Below, in pieces: positions 16,202 to 24,237 of a stretch of DNA of 64,000 nucleotides. The stretch is from the NCBI RefSeq assembly GCF_001941845.1, contig NZ_CP018870.1:4532001-4596000 (forward strand), read 5' to 3'. Numbering within the stretch: the first letter of the stretch is position 1; the number at the start of each line of letters is the position of its first letter. A program made the position numbers and the translations under genes. Source of the DNA: Streptomyces sp. TN58 (lineage in GTDB: Bacteria; Actinomycetota; Actinomycetes; Streptomycetales; Streptomycetaceae). The notes under the pieces were generated by a model. That model was not told the origin of the DNA and did not search any database. It saw nothing but the letters and a program-made list of their open reading frames with translations.

Positions 16202-17638
16202 ATGGCATCCCTCTTCGAGTACGCACCGGCCCCCGAGTCCCGCTCGGTCGTCGACATCGCCCCCTCCTACGGGCTCTTCATCGACGGCGAGTTCACCGAC
16301 GCCGCCGACGGCAAGGTATTCAAGACCGTCTCGCCCAGCAGCGAGGAAGTCCTCTCCGAGGTCGCCCAGGCCGGCGCCGCCGACGTCGACCGCGCCGTCA
16401 AGGCCGCCCGCAAGGCCTTCGAGAAGTGGTCCGCGCTGCCCGGCTCCGAGCGCGCCAAGTACCTCTTCCGCATCGCCCGGATCATCCAGGAACGCAGCCG
16501 CGAGCTCGCCGTCCTGGAAACCCTCGACAACGGCAAGCCGATCAAGGAGACCCGCGACGCGGACCTCCCCCTGGTCGCCGCGCACTTCTTCTACTACGCC
16601 GGCTGGGCCGACAAGCTCGACCACGCCGGCTACGGCCCCAACCCGCGCCCGCTCGGCGTCGCCGGCCAGGTCATCCCCTGGAACTTCCCGCTGCTGATGC
16701 TCGCCTGGAAGATCGCCCCGGCGCTCGCCACCGGCAACACGGTCGTGCTGAAGCCGGCCGAGACGACCCCGCTGTCCGCCCTGTTCTTCGCGGACATCTG
16801 CCGCCAGGCCGGCCTGCCCAAGGGCGTCGTCAACATCCTCACCGGCTACGGCGACGCCGGCGCCGCCCTCGTCGAGCACCCCGACGTCAACAAGGTCGCC
16901 TTCACCGGCTCGACCGCCGTCGGCAAGGCCATCGCCCGCCAGATCGCCGGCACCGACAAGAAGGTCACCCTGGAACTGGGCGGCAAGGGCGCCAACATCG
17001 TCTTCGACGACGCCCCCGTCGACCAGGCCGTCGAAGGCATCGTCAACGGCATCTTCTTCAACCAGGGCCAGGTCTGCTGCGCGGGCTCCCGCCTCCTGGT
17101 CCAGGAGTCGATCCACGACGAACTGCTCGACTCCCTCAAGCGCCGCCTCTCCACGCTGCGCCTCGGCGACCCGCTCGACAAGAACACCGACATCGGCGCC
17201 ATCAACTCCGCCGAACAGCTCGCCCGGATCACCGCCCTCGCCGACACCGGCGAAGCCGAAGGCGCCGAACGCTGGTCCCCGGCCTGCGAGCTGCCTTCCG
17301 CCGGCTACTGGTTCGCCCCGACGCTCTTCACCAACGTCACCCAGGCACACACCGTCGCCCGCGACGAGATCTTCGGGCCGGTGCTGTCCGTCCTCACCTT
17401 CCGCACCCCCGACGAGGCCGTCGCCAAGGCCAACAACAGCCAGTACGGCCTCTCCGCCGGCATCTGGACCGAGAAGGGCTCCCGCATCCTCGCCGTCGCG
17501 AACAAGCTCCGCGCCGGCGTGGTGTGGGCCAACACGTTCAACAAGTTCGACCCGACCTCGCCCTTCGGCGGCTACAAGGAATCGGGCTTCGGCCGCGAAG
17601 GCGGCCGCCACGGTCTGGAGGCCTACCTCGATGTCTGA
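16202..17638 (+). CDS. Aldehyde dehydrogenase (catalytic member of a pair)
   Basis: 478 residues, NAD(P)-dependent aldehyde dehydrogenase fold. Conserved sites are QVIPWNFPLLML (~160) in the Rossmann domain, FTGSTAVGKAIA (~236), LELGGKGANIVF with the general-base Glu (~258) and FFNQGQVCCAGSRL with the nucleophilic Cys (~291). The gene begins 5 bp after deoC and overlaps the next ALDH-like gene by 8 bp, so the three are one operon. The likely substrate is acetaldehyde released by DeoC or another short aldehyde; this is inferred from context. Confidence 0.92.
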   Translation: MASLFEYAPAPESRSVVDIAPSYGLFIDGEFTDAADGKVFKTVSPSSEEVLSEVAQAGAADVDRAVKAARKAFEKWSALPGSERAKYLFRIARIIQERSRELAVLETLDNGKPIKETRDADLPLVAAHFFYYAGWADKLDHAGYGPNPRPLGVAGQVIPWNFPLLMLAWKIAPALATGNTVVLKPAETTPLSALFFADICRQAGLPKGVVNILTGYGDAGAALVEHPDVNKVAFTGSTAVGKAIARQIAGTDKKVTLELGGKGANIVFDDAPVDQAVEGIVNGIFFNQGQVCCAGSRLLVQESIHDELLDSLKRRLSTLRLGDPLDKNTDIGAINSAEQLARITALADTGEAEGAERWSPACELPSAGYWFAPTLFTNVTQAHTVARDEIFGPVLSVLTFRTPDEAVAKANNSQYGLSAGIWTEKGSRILAVANKLRAGVVWANTFNKFDPTSPFGGYKESGFGREGGRHGLEAYLDV

Positions 17639-18527
17639 GTCCTCTGTGCGTCTGAACGTCTTCAAGACCTACAAGCTGTACGTCGGGGGCAAGTTCCCCC
17701 GCTCCGAGAGCGGCCGGGTGTACGAGGTGAGCGACACGAAGGGCAAGTGGCTGGCCAACGCCCCCCTGTCCTCCCGCAAGGACGCCCGTGACGCGGTCGT
17801 CGCGGCCCGCAAGGCCTTCGGCGGCTGGTCCGGGGCAACCGCCTACAACCGCGGCCAGATCCTCTACCGCATCGCCGAGATGCTGGAGGGCCGCCGCGAA
17901 CAGTTCGTCCGCGAGGTCGGCGAAGCCGAAGGCCTGTCCAAGTCCAAGGCCGCCGCCGTCGTCGACGCGGCCATCGACCGCTGGGTCTGGTACGCGGGCT
18001 GGACCGACAAGATCGGCCAGATCGTCGGCGGGGCCAACCCCGTCGCCGGTCCGTTCTTCAACCTGTCGACCCCCGAGCCGACCGGTGTCGTCACCGTCAT
18101 CGCGCCCCAGGAATCCTCCTTCCTGGGCCTGGTCTCGGTGATCGCCCCCGTGATCGCCACCGGCAACACGGCAGTCGTCATCGCCTCGGAGAAGGCGCCG
18201 CTCCCCGCCCTCTCCCTGGGCGAAGTGCTCGCCACCTCCGACCTGCCCGGCGGCGTCGTCAACATCCTCTCCGGCAAGGCCGACGAGATGGGCCCCCACC
18301 TGGCCTCCCACCAGGACGTCAACGCCATCGACCTCGCCGGAGCGGACGCGGCACTCGCCAAGGAGCTGGAGATCGCGGCAGCCGACAACCTCAAGCGCGT
18401 CCTGCGTCCACAGCCTGTGGACGACTGGAACGCCGACCCGGGCACGTCGCGCATGACGGCGTTCCTGGAAACCAAGACCGTCTGGCACCCCACGGGATCG
18501 CTGGGCGCAAGCGGTTCGTCTTACTAG
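17631..18527 (+). CDS. Short aldehyde-dehydrogenase-like protein lacking the catalytic half
   Basis: 298 residues. It aligns with the N-terminal nucleotide-binding part of ALDHs (KLYVGGKFPRSESG at the start, VTVIAPQESSFLGL at ~155, GVVNILSGKADEMG at ~205) but stops before the ELGG and Cys motifs, so it cannot be a complete dehydrogenase. It overlaps its catalytic partner by 8 bp. ALDH16-type proteins carry an active and an inactive ALDH module in one chain; this pair looks like the split version, with this protein as a structural partner. The C-terminus ends directly before a 82-bp tandem repeat, so recent truncation should also be considered. Confidence 0.85.
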   Translation: MSESSVRLNVFKTYKLYVGGKFPRSESGRVYEVSDTKGKWLANAPLSSRKDARDAVVAARKAFGGWSGATAYNRGQILYRIAEMLEGRREQFVREVGEAEGLSKSKAAAVVDAAIDRWVWYAGWTDKIGQIVGGANPVAGPFFNLSTPEPTGVVTVIAPQESSFLGLVSVIAPVIATGNTAVVIASEKAPLPALSLGEVLATSDLPGGVVNILSGKADEMGPHLASHQDVNAIDLAGADAALAKELEIAAADNLKRVLRPQPVDDWNADPGTSRMTAFLETKTVWHPTGSLGASGSSY

Positions 18528-18530
18528 GGG

Positions 18531-18760
18531 GCTCGGTTCGCCTCCGGCGGCGCTTTTGTCGGCTCCAGGCGGCCGTGCGTCCTCGAAACCGCTCGTATCC
18601 CCCCTTTTTCGGGCTCGGCTCGCCTCCGGCGGCGCTGATGTCGGCTCCAGGCGGCCGTGCGTCCTCGAAACCGCTCGTACTCCCCCTTTTTCGGGCTCGG
18701 CTCGCCTCCGGCGGCGCTTTTGTCGGCTCCAGGCGGCCGTGCGTCCTCGAAACCGCTCGT
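18531..18760. repeat. 82-bp direct tandem repeat, nearly three copies
   Basis: GCTCGG starts units at 18531, 18613 and 18695, an exact 82-bp period. Each unit contains CGCCTCCGGCGGCGC, CTCCAGGCGGCCGTGCGTCC and CGAAACCGCTCGT. The whole 18528-18832 gap between the ALDH pair and the convergent secreted-protein gene consists of this repeat plus GC-rich dyads (GCCGCCTTCGCCGA). No gene is supported in it; it may act in transcription termination. Confidence 0.92.
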
Positions 18761-18832
18761 TCCTCGCGGTTTCTCCGGGCGCTCGGCCGCCTTCGCCGAC
18801 GCGCCGCCTTCGGCTCACTCGCCCGGGCTGCG

Positions 18833-19180
18833 TCAGTGGGGGGTCAGGGGGCCCAGGAGGGACGAGACGGCCGCGGTGGGGAGTTCGCCCACCGACGGGC
18901 CCTGGGTGAGGATCCCCGTGACCGCCGTCGTGCCCACCGACGGGAAGTCGGCGATCTTCGTGGCGACGCCGTTGTCCAGCGGGTCCACACCGGTGTGGGC
19001 CAGGGGGTTCACCTTCAGGTTCGCGATCGGGTCCGTGACGCCGGCCACGGCGGCCGGAACGTCGAGCTCACCGGCCTGCGCACCGCCCGCGGCCATCGCC
19101 AGCGCGGCGCCGGCCATCGAGAGGGTGAGCCCCGCGCTGCGGAGCCGGTTCGGTGCCGAAGGGCCTGCGTGCCGTGCCAT
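18833..19180 (-). CDS. Small secreted protein
   Basis: 115 residues from ATG 19180, with GGTGGGA just upstream. The signal peptide covers residues 1-36 (Arg-rich N-region, LTLSMAGAALAMAAGG core, AQAG cleavage region). The mature ~80 residues are Val/Pro/Thr-rich (VAGVTDPIANLKVNPLAHTG) and end with a short hydrophobic motif similar to the secreted protein at 12272-12520. The function is unknown; secretion is the only firm prediction. Confidence 0.75.
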   Translation of the reverse strand: MARHAGPSAPNRLRSAGLTLSMAGAALAMAAGGAQAGELDVPAAVAGVTDPIANLKVNPLAHTGVDPLDNGVATKIADFPSVGTTAVTGILTQGPSVGELPTAAVSSLLGPLTPH

Positions 19181-19299
19181 GGGATCCCACCTGTGGTCGT
19201 AGTCGCGTGCGCACGCAGCGTAGTGGAGGTGTGTTCCTGGACACCAACCGGTCACCGGGAGGATCCCCTACCCGGGGGAATGGTTCAGACTGGTGTCCC

Positions 19300-19932
19300 G
19301 TGAGCTCTTCCTCTCCTTCGCCGACCCGGGTCGTCCTGCTGACCGGTCCGTCGGGCTCCGGCAAATCCTCCCTCGCCGCCCGCTCCGGGCTACCCGTGCT
19401 GCGCCTCGACGACTTCTACAAGGAGTGCGAGGACCCCACCCTCCCCCTGGTGGAGGGCACCTCCGACATCGACTGGGACTCCCCGCTGTCCTGGGACGCG
19501 GACGCCGCCGTCGCCGCCATCGCCGAACTGTGCGCGTCGGGACGTACGGACGTGCCGGTGTACGACATCTCCACCAGCTCCCGCACCGGCCGGGACACCC
19601 TCGACATCGCCCGCACCCCGCTGTTCATCGCGGAGGGCATCTTCGCCGCGGACATCGCCGCCCGCTGCCGGGAACTCGGCCTCCTCGCGGACGCCATCTG
19701 CCTGCGCGGCCGCCCCTCGACGACCTTCCGCCGCCGGCTCGCCCGCGATCTGCGCGAGGGCCGCAAGTCCGTGCCGTTCCTGCTGCGCAGGGGCCTGCGG
19801 CTGATGCGCGCCGAACGCGGCATCGTGGCCCGCCACGTCGCCCTCGGCGCACACGCCTGCGGCCGCGACGAAGCCCTCGGCCGCCTGTCCGCCGCCGAGG
19901 CGGGCCGCCGCCGCGCCACCACCCCGGCATAG
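19300..19932 (+). CDS. Uridine-kinase-like P-loop NTPase
   Basis: 210 residues from GTG 19300. The Walker A motif GPSGSGKSS lies at residues ~17-25, and LRLDDFYKECEDPTLP at ~35 is the uridine/phosphoribulokinase acid region, followed by DWDSPLSWD. The family phosphorylates uridine and cytidine to UMP and CMP with ATP or GTP; shorter actinobacterial members like this one are of less certain specificity. It fits the nucleoside-salvage theme of the surrounding genes but lacks the CTACGCGCGTAG palindrome. A bidirectional hairpin separates it from convergent sigQ. Confidence 0.85.
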   Translation: MSSSSPSPTRVVLLTGPSGSGKSSLAARSGLPVLRLDDFYKECEDPTLPLVEGTSDIDWDSPLSWDADAAVAAIAELCASGRTDVPVYDISTSSRTGRDTLDIARTPLFIAEGIFAADIAARCRELGLLADAICLRGRPSTTFRRRLARDLREGRKSVPFLLRRGLRLMRAERGIVARHVALGAHACGRDEALGRLSAAEAGRRRATTPA

Positions 19933-19987
19933 GGCGGGCCGGGGCCGCACCCCGCGCCCCCGAAGCGCAGCGCCCGCAGACGTGAAA

Positions 19988-20027
19988 AGGCGGGATCATG
20001 CGGACCCCCGGCCGCTTGATCCCGCCT
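19988..20027. terminator. Bidirectional hairpin between the kinase gene and sigQ
   Basis: Perfect 11-bp arms AGGCGGGATCA (19988-19998) and TGATCCCGCCT (20017-20027), with a T-rich sequence after the right arm and AAAA before the left arm, suiting termination in both directions. Confidence 0.85.
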
Positions 20028-20100
20028 CTTCTCCCCCCAACGGCCCCCGCCCCACCCCCGCAGGACGGGCCCCCCGGCCCGATGGTCCGTGCAGGCCGCG

Positions 20101-20799
20101 TTACGCGACCAGCTCCTCGAAGGACTCCGCCTCGTCGCGGCCGAAGCTCAGCGACTCGTCCTCCCGCAGGCGCCGCAGCGAGCGCCAGATGCTCGACTTC
20201 ACCGTGCCGACGCTGATCCCGAGGATCTCCGCGATCTCCGGGTCCGTGCGGCCCTCGTAGTAACGCAGCACCAGCATCGTGCGCTGCGGCTCCGGGATCC
20301 GGGTCAGCGCCTGCCACAGCACCGCGCGCAGCTCCGTACCGCGCATCGCGTCCGTGTCGGACGCCGTCTCCGGCAGCTCCTCCGTCGGGTACTCGTTCAG
20401 CTTCCGCCGGCGCCACGCGCTGATGTGCAGGTTCGTCATCGTGCGGCGCAGGTACCCGCCGACCGCCGCCTTGTCGCTGATCCGGTCCCAGGCGCGGTAC
20501 GTGGAGAACAGCGCGCTCTGCAGCAGGTCCTCGGCCTCGTAACGGTCACCGGTCAGGTGGAAGGCCGTCGCGTACAGAGCGGCCCGCCGCTCCTGGACGT
20601 ACGCCGTGAACTCCGCCTCCGACGTGGAGGACGGGGTCTGCTGCCGGTCGGGAACCGCCTGGTACTGGTTTGCGTCAATGGCTACGACGTGGGCCGGCCG
20701 GGGCCGGGCGACCGCCACCGTACGGACACCCGCCCGGCGGTTCACATCGTGCAGCCGCGTGACAACCGCGCTGGTGCTGGTGCTGTGCAGCGTGTTCAT
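20101..20799 (-). CDS. sigQ: SigE-family ECF sigma factor, probable SigQ
   Basis: 232 residues. Region 2 is FTAYVQERRAALYATAFHLT then AEDLLQSALFSTYRAWDRI (~65-110), and region 4 is WQALTRIPEPQRTMLVLRYY with GRTDPEIAEILGISVGTVKS (~160-205). The N-terminal ~60 residues are an extension outside the sigma core. It lies divergent from afsQ1; in Streptomyces coelicolor sigQ occupies exactly this position and antagonises the AfsQ pathway. The symbol rests on that synteny plus the sigma fold. Confidence 0.88.
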   Translation of the reverse strand: MNTLHSTSTSAVVTRLHDVNRRAGVRTVAVARPRPAHVVAIDANQYQAVPDRQQTPSSTSEAEFTAYVQERRAALYATAFHLTGDRYEAEDLLQSALFSTYRAWDRISDKAAVGGYLRRTMTNLHISAWRRRKLNEYPTEELPETASDTDAMRGTELRAVLWQALTRIPEPQRTMLVLRYYEGRTDPEIAEILGISVGTVKSSIWRSLRRLREDESLSFGRDEAESFEELVA

Positions 20800-20892
20800 C
20801 TCGCGCCCCCCGTCGTGGAGTGTCTCTGCTTCGGATCGCTGTGCGTTGACAAGAAGACTGCCCGGCCGACTTAACCGGGGTGTCCGTCGACT

Positions 20893-20908
20893 GTCACAGC
20901 ACTGTCAC
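20893..20908. promoter_or_regulatory. AfsQ1-type binding site in the sigQ-afsQ1 intergenic region
   Basis: GTCAC-N6-GTCAC (20893-20897 and 20904-20908) matches the published AfsQ1 consensus GTnAC-n6-GTnAC exactly. It lies between the two divergent starts, consistent with AfsQ1 control of sigQ and possibly of its own operon. Confidence 0.8.
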
Positions 20909-20999
20909 AGCGGCCGTCGGAAGGACCTCGGCGGACTCCCGCAGGATCTCGTGCACCTGACGGTCGAACTCCCGACGGGCTATGGGACAGAATGAGCCC

Positions 21000-21677
21000 G
21001 TGCCTTTCCTGTTGCTGATCGAGGACGACGACGCCATCCGCACGGCCCTCGAACTCTCCCTGTCACGCCAGGGCCACCGTGTGGCCACCGCGGCGACGGG
21101 CGAGGACGGCCTCCAGCTGCTCCGCGAGCAGCGGCCGGATCTGATCGTGCTGGACGTGATGCTGCCCGGGATCGACGGTTTCGAGGTGTGCCGGCGGATC
21201 CGCCGCACCGACCAACTGCCGATCATCCTGCTCACCGCGCGCAGCGACGACATCGACGTGGTCGTCGGCCTGGAGTCCGGCGCCGACGACTACGTGGTCA
21301 AGCCCGTCCAGGGGCGCGTCCTCGACGCCCGCATCCGGGCCGTGCTGCGCCGCGGCGAACGCGAGTCGAGCGACTCGGCGAGCTTCGGCTCCCTCGTCAT
21401 CGACCGGGCCGCCATGACGGTGACGAAGAACGGCGAGGACCTCCAGCTCACGCCGACCGAGCTGCGACTCCTCCTCGAACTGAGCCGCCGGCCCGGCCAG
21501 GCGCTCTCCCGCCAGCAGCTGCTTCGCCTGGTCTGGGAGCACGACTACCTCGGCGACTCGCGGCTCGTCGACGCCTGCGTCCAGCGGCTGCGCGCCAAGG
21601 TCGAGGACGTGCCCTCCTCGCCCACCCTGATCCGTACGGTTCGGGGCGTCGGCTACCGCCTGGACTCCCCGCAGTGA
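21000..21677 (+). CDS. afsQ1: AfsQ1 response regulator (OmpR family)
   Basis: 225 residues from GTG 21000, the length known for AfsQ1. The receiver domain covers residues 1-115: acidic pocket EDDD at 8-11, phospho-acceptor Asp52 in LIVLDVMLPG, Thr/Ser near 80 (LLTARSD) and Lys in DYVVKP (~102). The C-terminal winged helix is at ~135-222 (LTPTELRLLLELSRRPGQAL, RLRAKVEDV). It activates antibiotic and nitrogen-related genes in response to AfsQ2. The stop overlaps the afsQ2 GTG (GTGA). Confidence 0.95.
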   Translation: MPFLLLIEDDDAIRTALELSLSRQGHRVATAATGEDGLQLLREQRPDLIVLDVMLPGIDGFEVCRRIRRTDQLPIILLTARSDDIDVVVGLESGADDYVVKPVQGRVLDARIRAVLRRGERESSDSASFGSLVIDRAAMTVTKNGEDLQLTPTELRLLLELSRRPGQALSRQQLLRLVWEHDYLGDSRLVDACVQRLRAKVEDVPSSPTLIRTVRGVGYRLDSPQ

Positions 21678-23161
21678 TCCGGTCGTTGCTCGCGGGCCGG
21701 CGCTGGACCAGCCTGCGGCTGCGGCTCCTCGTGGTGTTCGCACTGGTCGCGCTGACGGCCGCCGTGTCCGCGTCCGGAATCGCCTACTGGCTCAACCGCG
21801 AGGCCGTCCTCACCCGCGTCCAGGAGGCCGCCCTCGGCGACTTCCGGCAGGAGATGCAGAACCGCGCCGCCGCGCTGCCCGCCGACCCCACGCCCGAGGA
21901 ACTGCAGCGCACCGCCGAGCTGATGGCGGGCAGCAGCCCCGGCTACAGCGTGCTGCTCGTCCAGGAGGGCAAGGACAACCGCCAGATGTACGGCGCGGCC
22001 GGGCCCGACAGCTTCCGGCTCTCGGACGTACCCAAGTCCCTGCAGCACGCGGTGAACGACCGCCAGAAGACGACCGCGGCCAACGACGCCGAATACCACG
22101 TGTACTGGCAGCGGACGAAGCCGCGCGGCAACCCCTACCTGGTCGGCGGCACACGGATCGTGGGCGGCGGGCCGACCGGCTACATGTACAAGTCCCTCGC
22201 CCAGGAGCGGGACGACCTCAACGCGCTCGCCTGGTCGTTGACCATCGCCACCGGCCTCGCGCTGCTCGGCTCCGCGCTGCTCGCGCAGGCCGCGGCCCGT
22301 ACCGTACTCAAGCCCGTACAGCGGCTCGGGGACGCGGCGCGGCGGCTCGGCGAGGGCGAACTGGACCACCGGCTTGAGGTGTCGGGCACGGACGAACTCG
22401 CCGACCTGTCGCACACCTTCAACAAGACGGCCGAGGCGCTGGAGAAGAAGGTCGCCGACATGAGCGCGCGGGAGGAGGCCAGCCGGCGCTTCGTCGCGGA
22501 CATGTCGCACGAGCTGCGCACCCCGCTGACGGCGCTGACGGCGGTCGCCGAGGTGCTGGAGGAGGAGGTCGAAGACCTCGATCCGATGATCGCACCGGCG
22601 GTGGGCCTGGTGGTCAGCGAGACCCGCCGGCTGAACATCCTGGTCGAGAACCTGATGGAGGTCACCCGCTTCGACGCGGGCACGGCCAAGCTGGTCCTGG
22701 ACGACGTCAACGTCGCCGACCAGGTCACGGCCTGCATCGACGCCAGGGCCTGGCTCGACGCGGTCGAACTCGACGCCGCGCGGGACATCACGGTGCGGCT
22801 CGACCCGCGCCGCCTCGACGTCATCCTGGCCAACCTGATCGGCAACGCGCTCAAGCACGGCGGCTCGCCGGTGCGGGTGTCGGTGACCGTGGAGGAGGAC
22901 TGGCTGATGATCGCGGTCCAGGACAACGGTCCGGGCATCCCAGAGGAGGTCCTGCCGCACGTCTTCGACCGCTTCTACAAGGCGAGCGCGTCGCGGCCGA
23001 AGTCGGACGGGAGCGGGCTCGGTCTGTCGATCGCCGTGGAGAACGCGCACATCCACGGCGGCGACATCACCGCGGCCAACGTGCCGGGCGGCGGGGCGCT
23101 GTTCACCCTGCGGCTGCCGGTGGACGTGGGAAAGGCGATCAGTGGTGACCTGGATGCGTAG
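21674..23161 (+). CDS. afsQ2: AfsQ2 sensor histidine kinase
   Basis: 495 residues from GTG 21674. TM1 is at ~18-37, an extracytoplasmic sensor of about 140 residues follows, TM2 is at ~185-208, then a HAMP segment (RLGEGELDHRLEVSGTDELA). The H-box FVADMSHELRTPLT carries His279. The N-box is NLIGNALKHGG, the G1-box DNGPGIPEE and the G2-box GSGLGLSIA. It autophosphorylates and passes phosphate to AfsQ1. It overlaps afsQ1 by 4 bp upstream and the lipoprotein gene by 20 bp downstream, forming one operon. Confidence 0.95.
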   Translation: MIRSLLAGRRWTSLRLRLLVVFALVALTAAVSASGIAYWLNREAVLTRVQEAALGDFRQEMQNRAAALPADPTPEELQRTAELMAGSSPGYSVLLVQEGKDNRQMYGAAGPDSFRLSDVPKSLQHAVNDRQKTTAANDAEYHVYWQRTKPRGNPYLVGGTRIVGGGPTGYMYKSLAQERDDLNALAWSLTIATGLALLGSALLAQAAARTVLKPVQRLGDAARRLGEGELDHRLEVSGTDELADLSHTFNKTAEALEKKVADMSAREEASRRFVADMSHELRTPLTALTAVAEVLEEEVEDLDPMIAPAVGLVVSETRRLNILVENLMEVTRFDAGTAKLVLDDVNVADQVTACIDARAWLDAVELDAARDITVRLDPRRLDVILANLIGNALKHGGSPVRVSVTVEEDWLMIAVQDNGPGIPEEVLPHVFDRFYKASASRPKSDGSGLGLSIAVENAHIHGGDITAANVPGGGALFTLRLPVDVGKAISGDLDA

Positions 23162-23801
23162 GGCCCTGCCGGCGCTGCCGGCCGTACTGGTCCCGCTGGT
23201 CGGGATCGCGCTGCTCGCGACGTCGGGCTGCGGGATCCGGGCGACGACCGTGCCCGTGGACGTGGGCGCGGCGCCGTCGCGCGTCTCGTGCGACACGCCG
23301 GCCCAGCCGGGCGGGCAGAGCGGCGCGCCGGGCTTCCGGGCCAAGGTGGAGCTGGTCTGCGGTTCGCAGCTGGTGGGTGTGGAGCGGATCGTCCCGATGC
23401 CGGAGAAGAGCACCGTACGGGACCCCGCCGTCCAGGCGGCGCAGGCGCTGCTGGAGGCGCTGGAGCGGACGCCGAGCGCGGAGGAGCGGGACGCCGGCTT
23501 CACGACCGGGGTCCCGGCCGGGCTGACGGCGGGCGCGCCGAAGGCGGGCGACCCGGCGGGCACGGTGCGGCTCAGCCGCAAGCCGGAGGACCTGCCGCCG
23601 GTGGCGCTGTCGCAGATCGTGTGCACGCTGGCGGGCAGCGAGTCGGTGTCGGCCGGGCCGGGCCCGGTGGTCCTGGGCGGACCGGACGCCGATCCGCCGC
23701 GGGCGTGGGAGTGCACCGACGCGGTCCGCTCGCGGCCGGAGTCGGTGCCGACGCTGGGCGAGATCGTCCGGCCGACGCCGTCCCCCTCGCCGGGACGCTG
23801 A
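23142..23801 (+). CDS. Lipoprotein of the afsQ operon
   Basis: 219 residues from GTG 23142 (AAAGG 7 bp upstream), overlapping the afsQ2 end by 20 bp. The signal peptide ends in a lipobox-like LLATSGCG near residue 30, so the protein should be lipid-anchored outside the cell. The mature region contains Cys pairs (VSCDT, ELVCGSQLVG, IVCTLAG, WECTDAV) and a tail rich in Pro. A lipoprotein gene in this position is part of the afsQ operon in S. coelicolor, and a role in modulating AfsQ2 sensing is inferred. The domain family is not recognised. Confidence 0.85.
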   Translation: MVTWMRRALPALPAVLVPLVGIALLATSGCGIRATTVPVDVGAAPSRVSCDTPAQPGGQSGAPGFRAKVELVCGSQLVGVERIVPMPEKSTVRDPAVQAAQALLEALERTPSAEERDAGFTTGVPAGLTAGAPKAGDPAGTVRLSRKPEDLPPVALSQIVCTLAGSESVSAGPGPVVLGGPDADPPRAWECTDAVRSRPESVPTLGEIVRPTPSPSPGR

Positions 23802-23823
23802 GCCCGGCGCCGGCCGCCGCCAC

Positions 23824-23970
23824 GGGGGCTCCGCCCCCGGACCCCCGCGCCTCAAGCGCCGGCGGGGCTGGTTTTGGGGGCTCCGCCCCCGGGCCCCGCG
23901 CCTCAAGCGCCGGCGGGGCTGGCTTTGGGGCTCGGCCGGGGCTGGCTTTCAGCCCGTCCGGCGATTGAGG
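23824..23970. repeat. Repetitive extragenic palindromic cluster after the afsQ operon
   Basis: The hairpin GGGGGCTCCGCCCCC occurs at 23824-23838 and 23876-23890. CCTCAAGCGCCGGCGGGGCT occurs at about 23850 and 23901, and an inverted relative AGCCCGTCCGGCGATTGAGG at 23951-23970. These are the common Streptomyces intergenic repeats related to CCTCAATCGCCGGACGGGCT. The rest of the 436-bp gap to the mutase gene (23971-24237) is GC-rich with further dyads and has no supportable gene. A termination role between convergent genes is likely. Confidence 0.85.
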
Positions 23971-24237
23971 ACCGGGTCCGGGCGGAGGCCGGGAAACGGT
24001 GAAAGGGCGGGGCGGGGAGAAGGCTCCGCGCAGCGGCCCCGGACACGCCGACGGCCCCCCGAGCCGAGGTTCGGGGGGCCGAGGGAAAGCGGGTGGCCAG
24101 GCCCCCGCCGGACGGGACGGGAACCTGGCCGGGCGGGGCCGGAGCCCCGCAATCCGTTCGACGGACGGAGTACGGCGCAGCGGCGCGACGCCGGCGAGGC
24201 CCGCCGGAGCCGAGACGCGCGAGCGGCGCCGAAGGGG

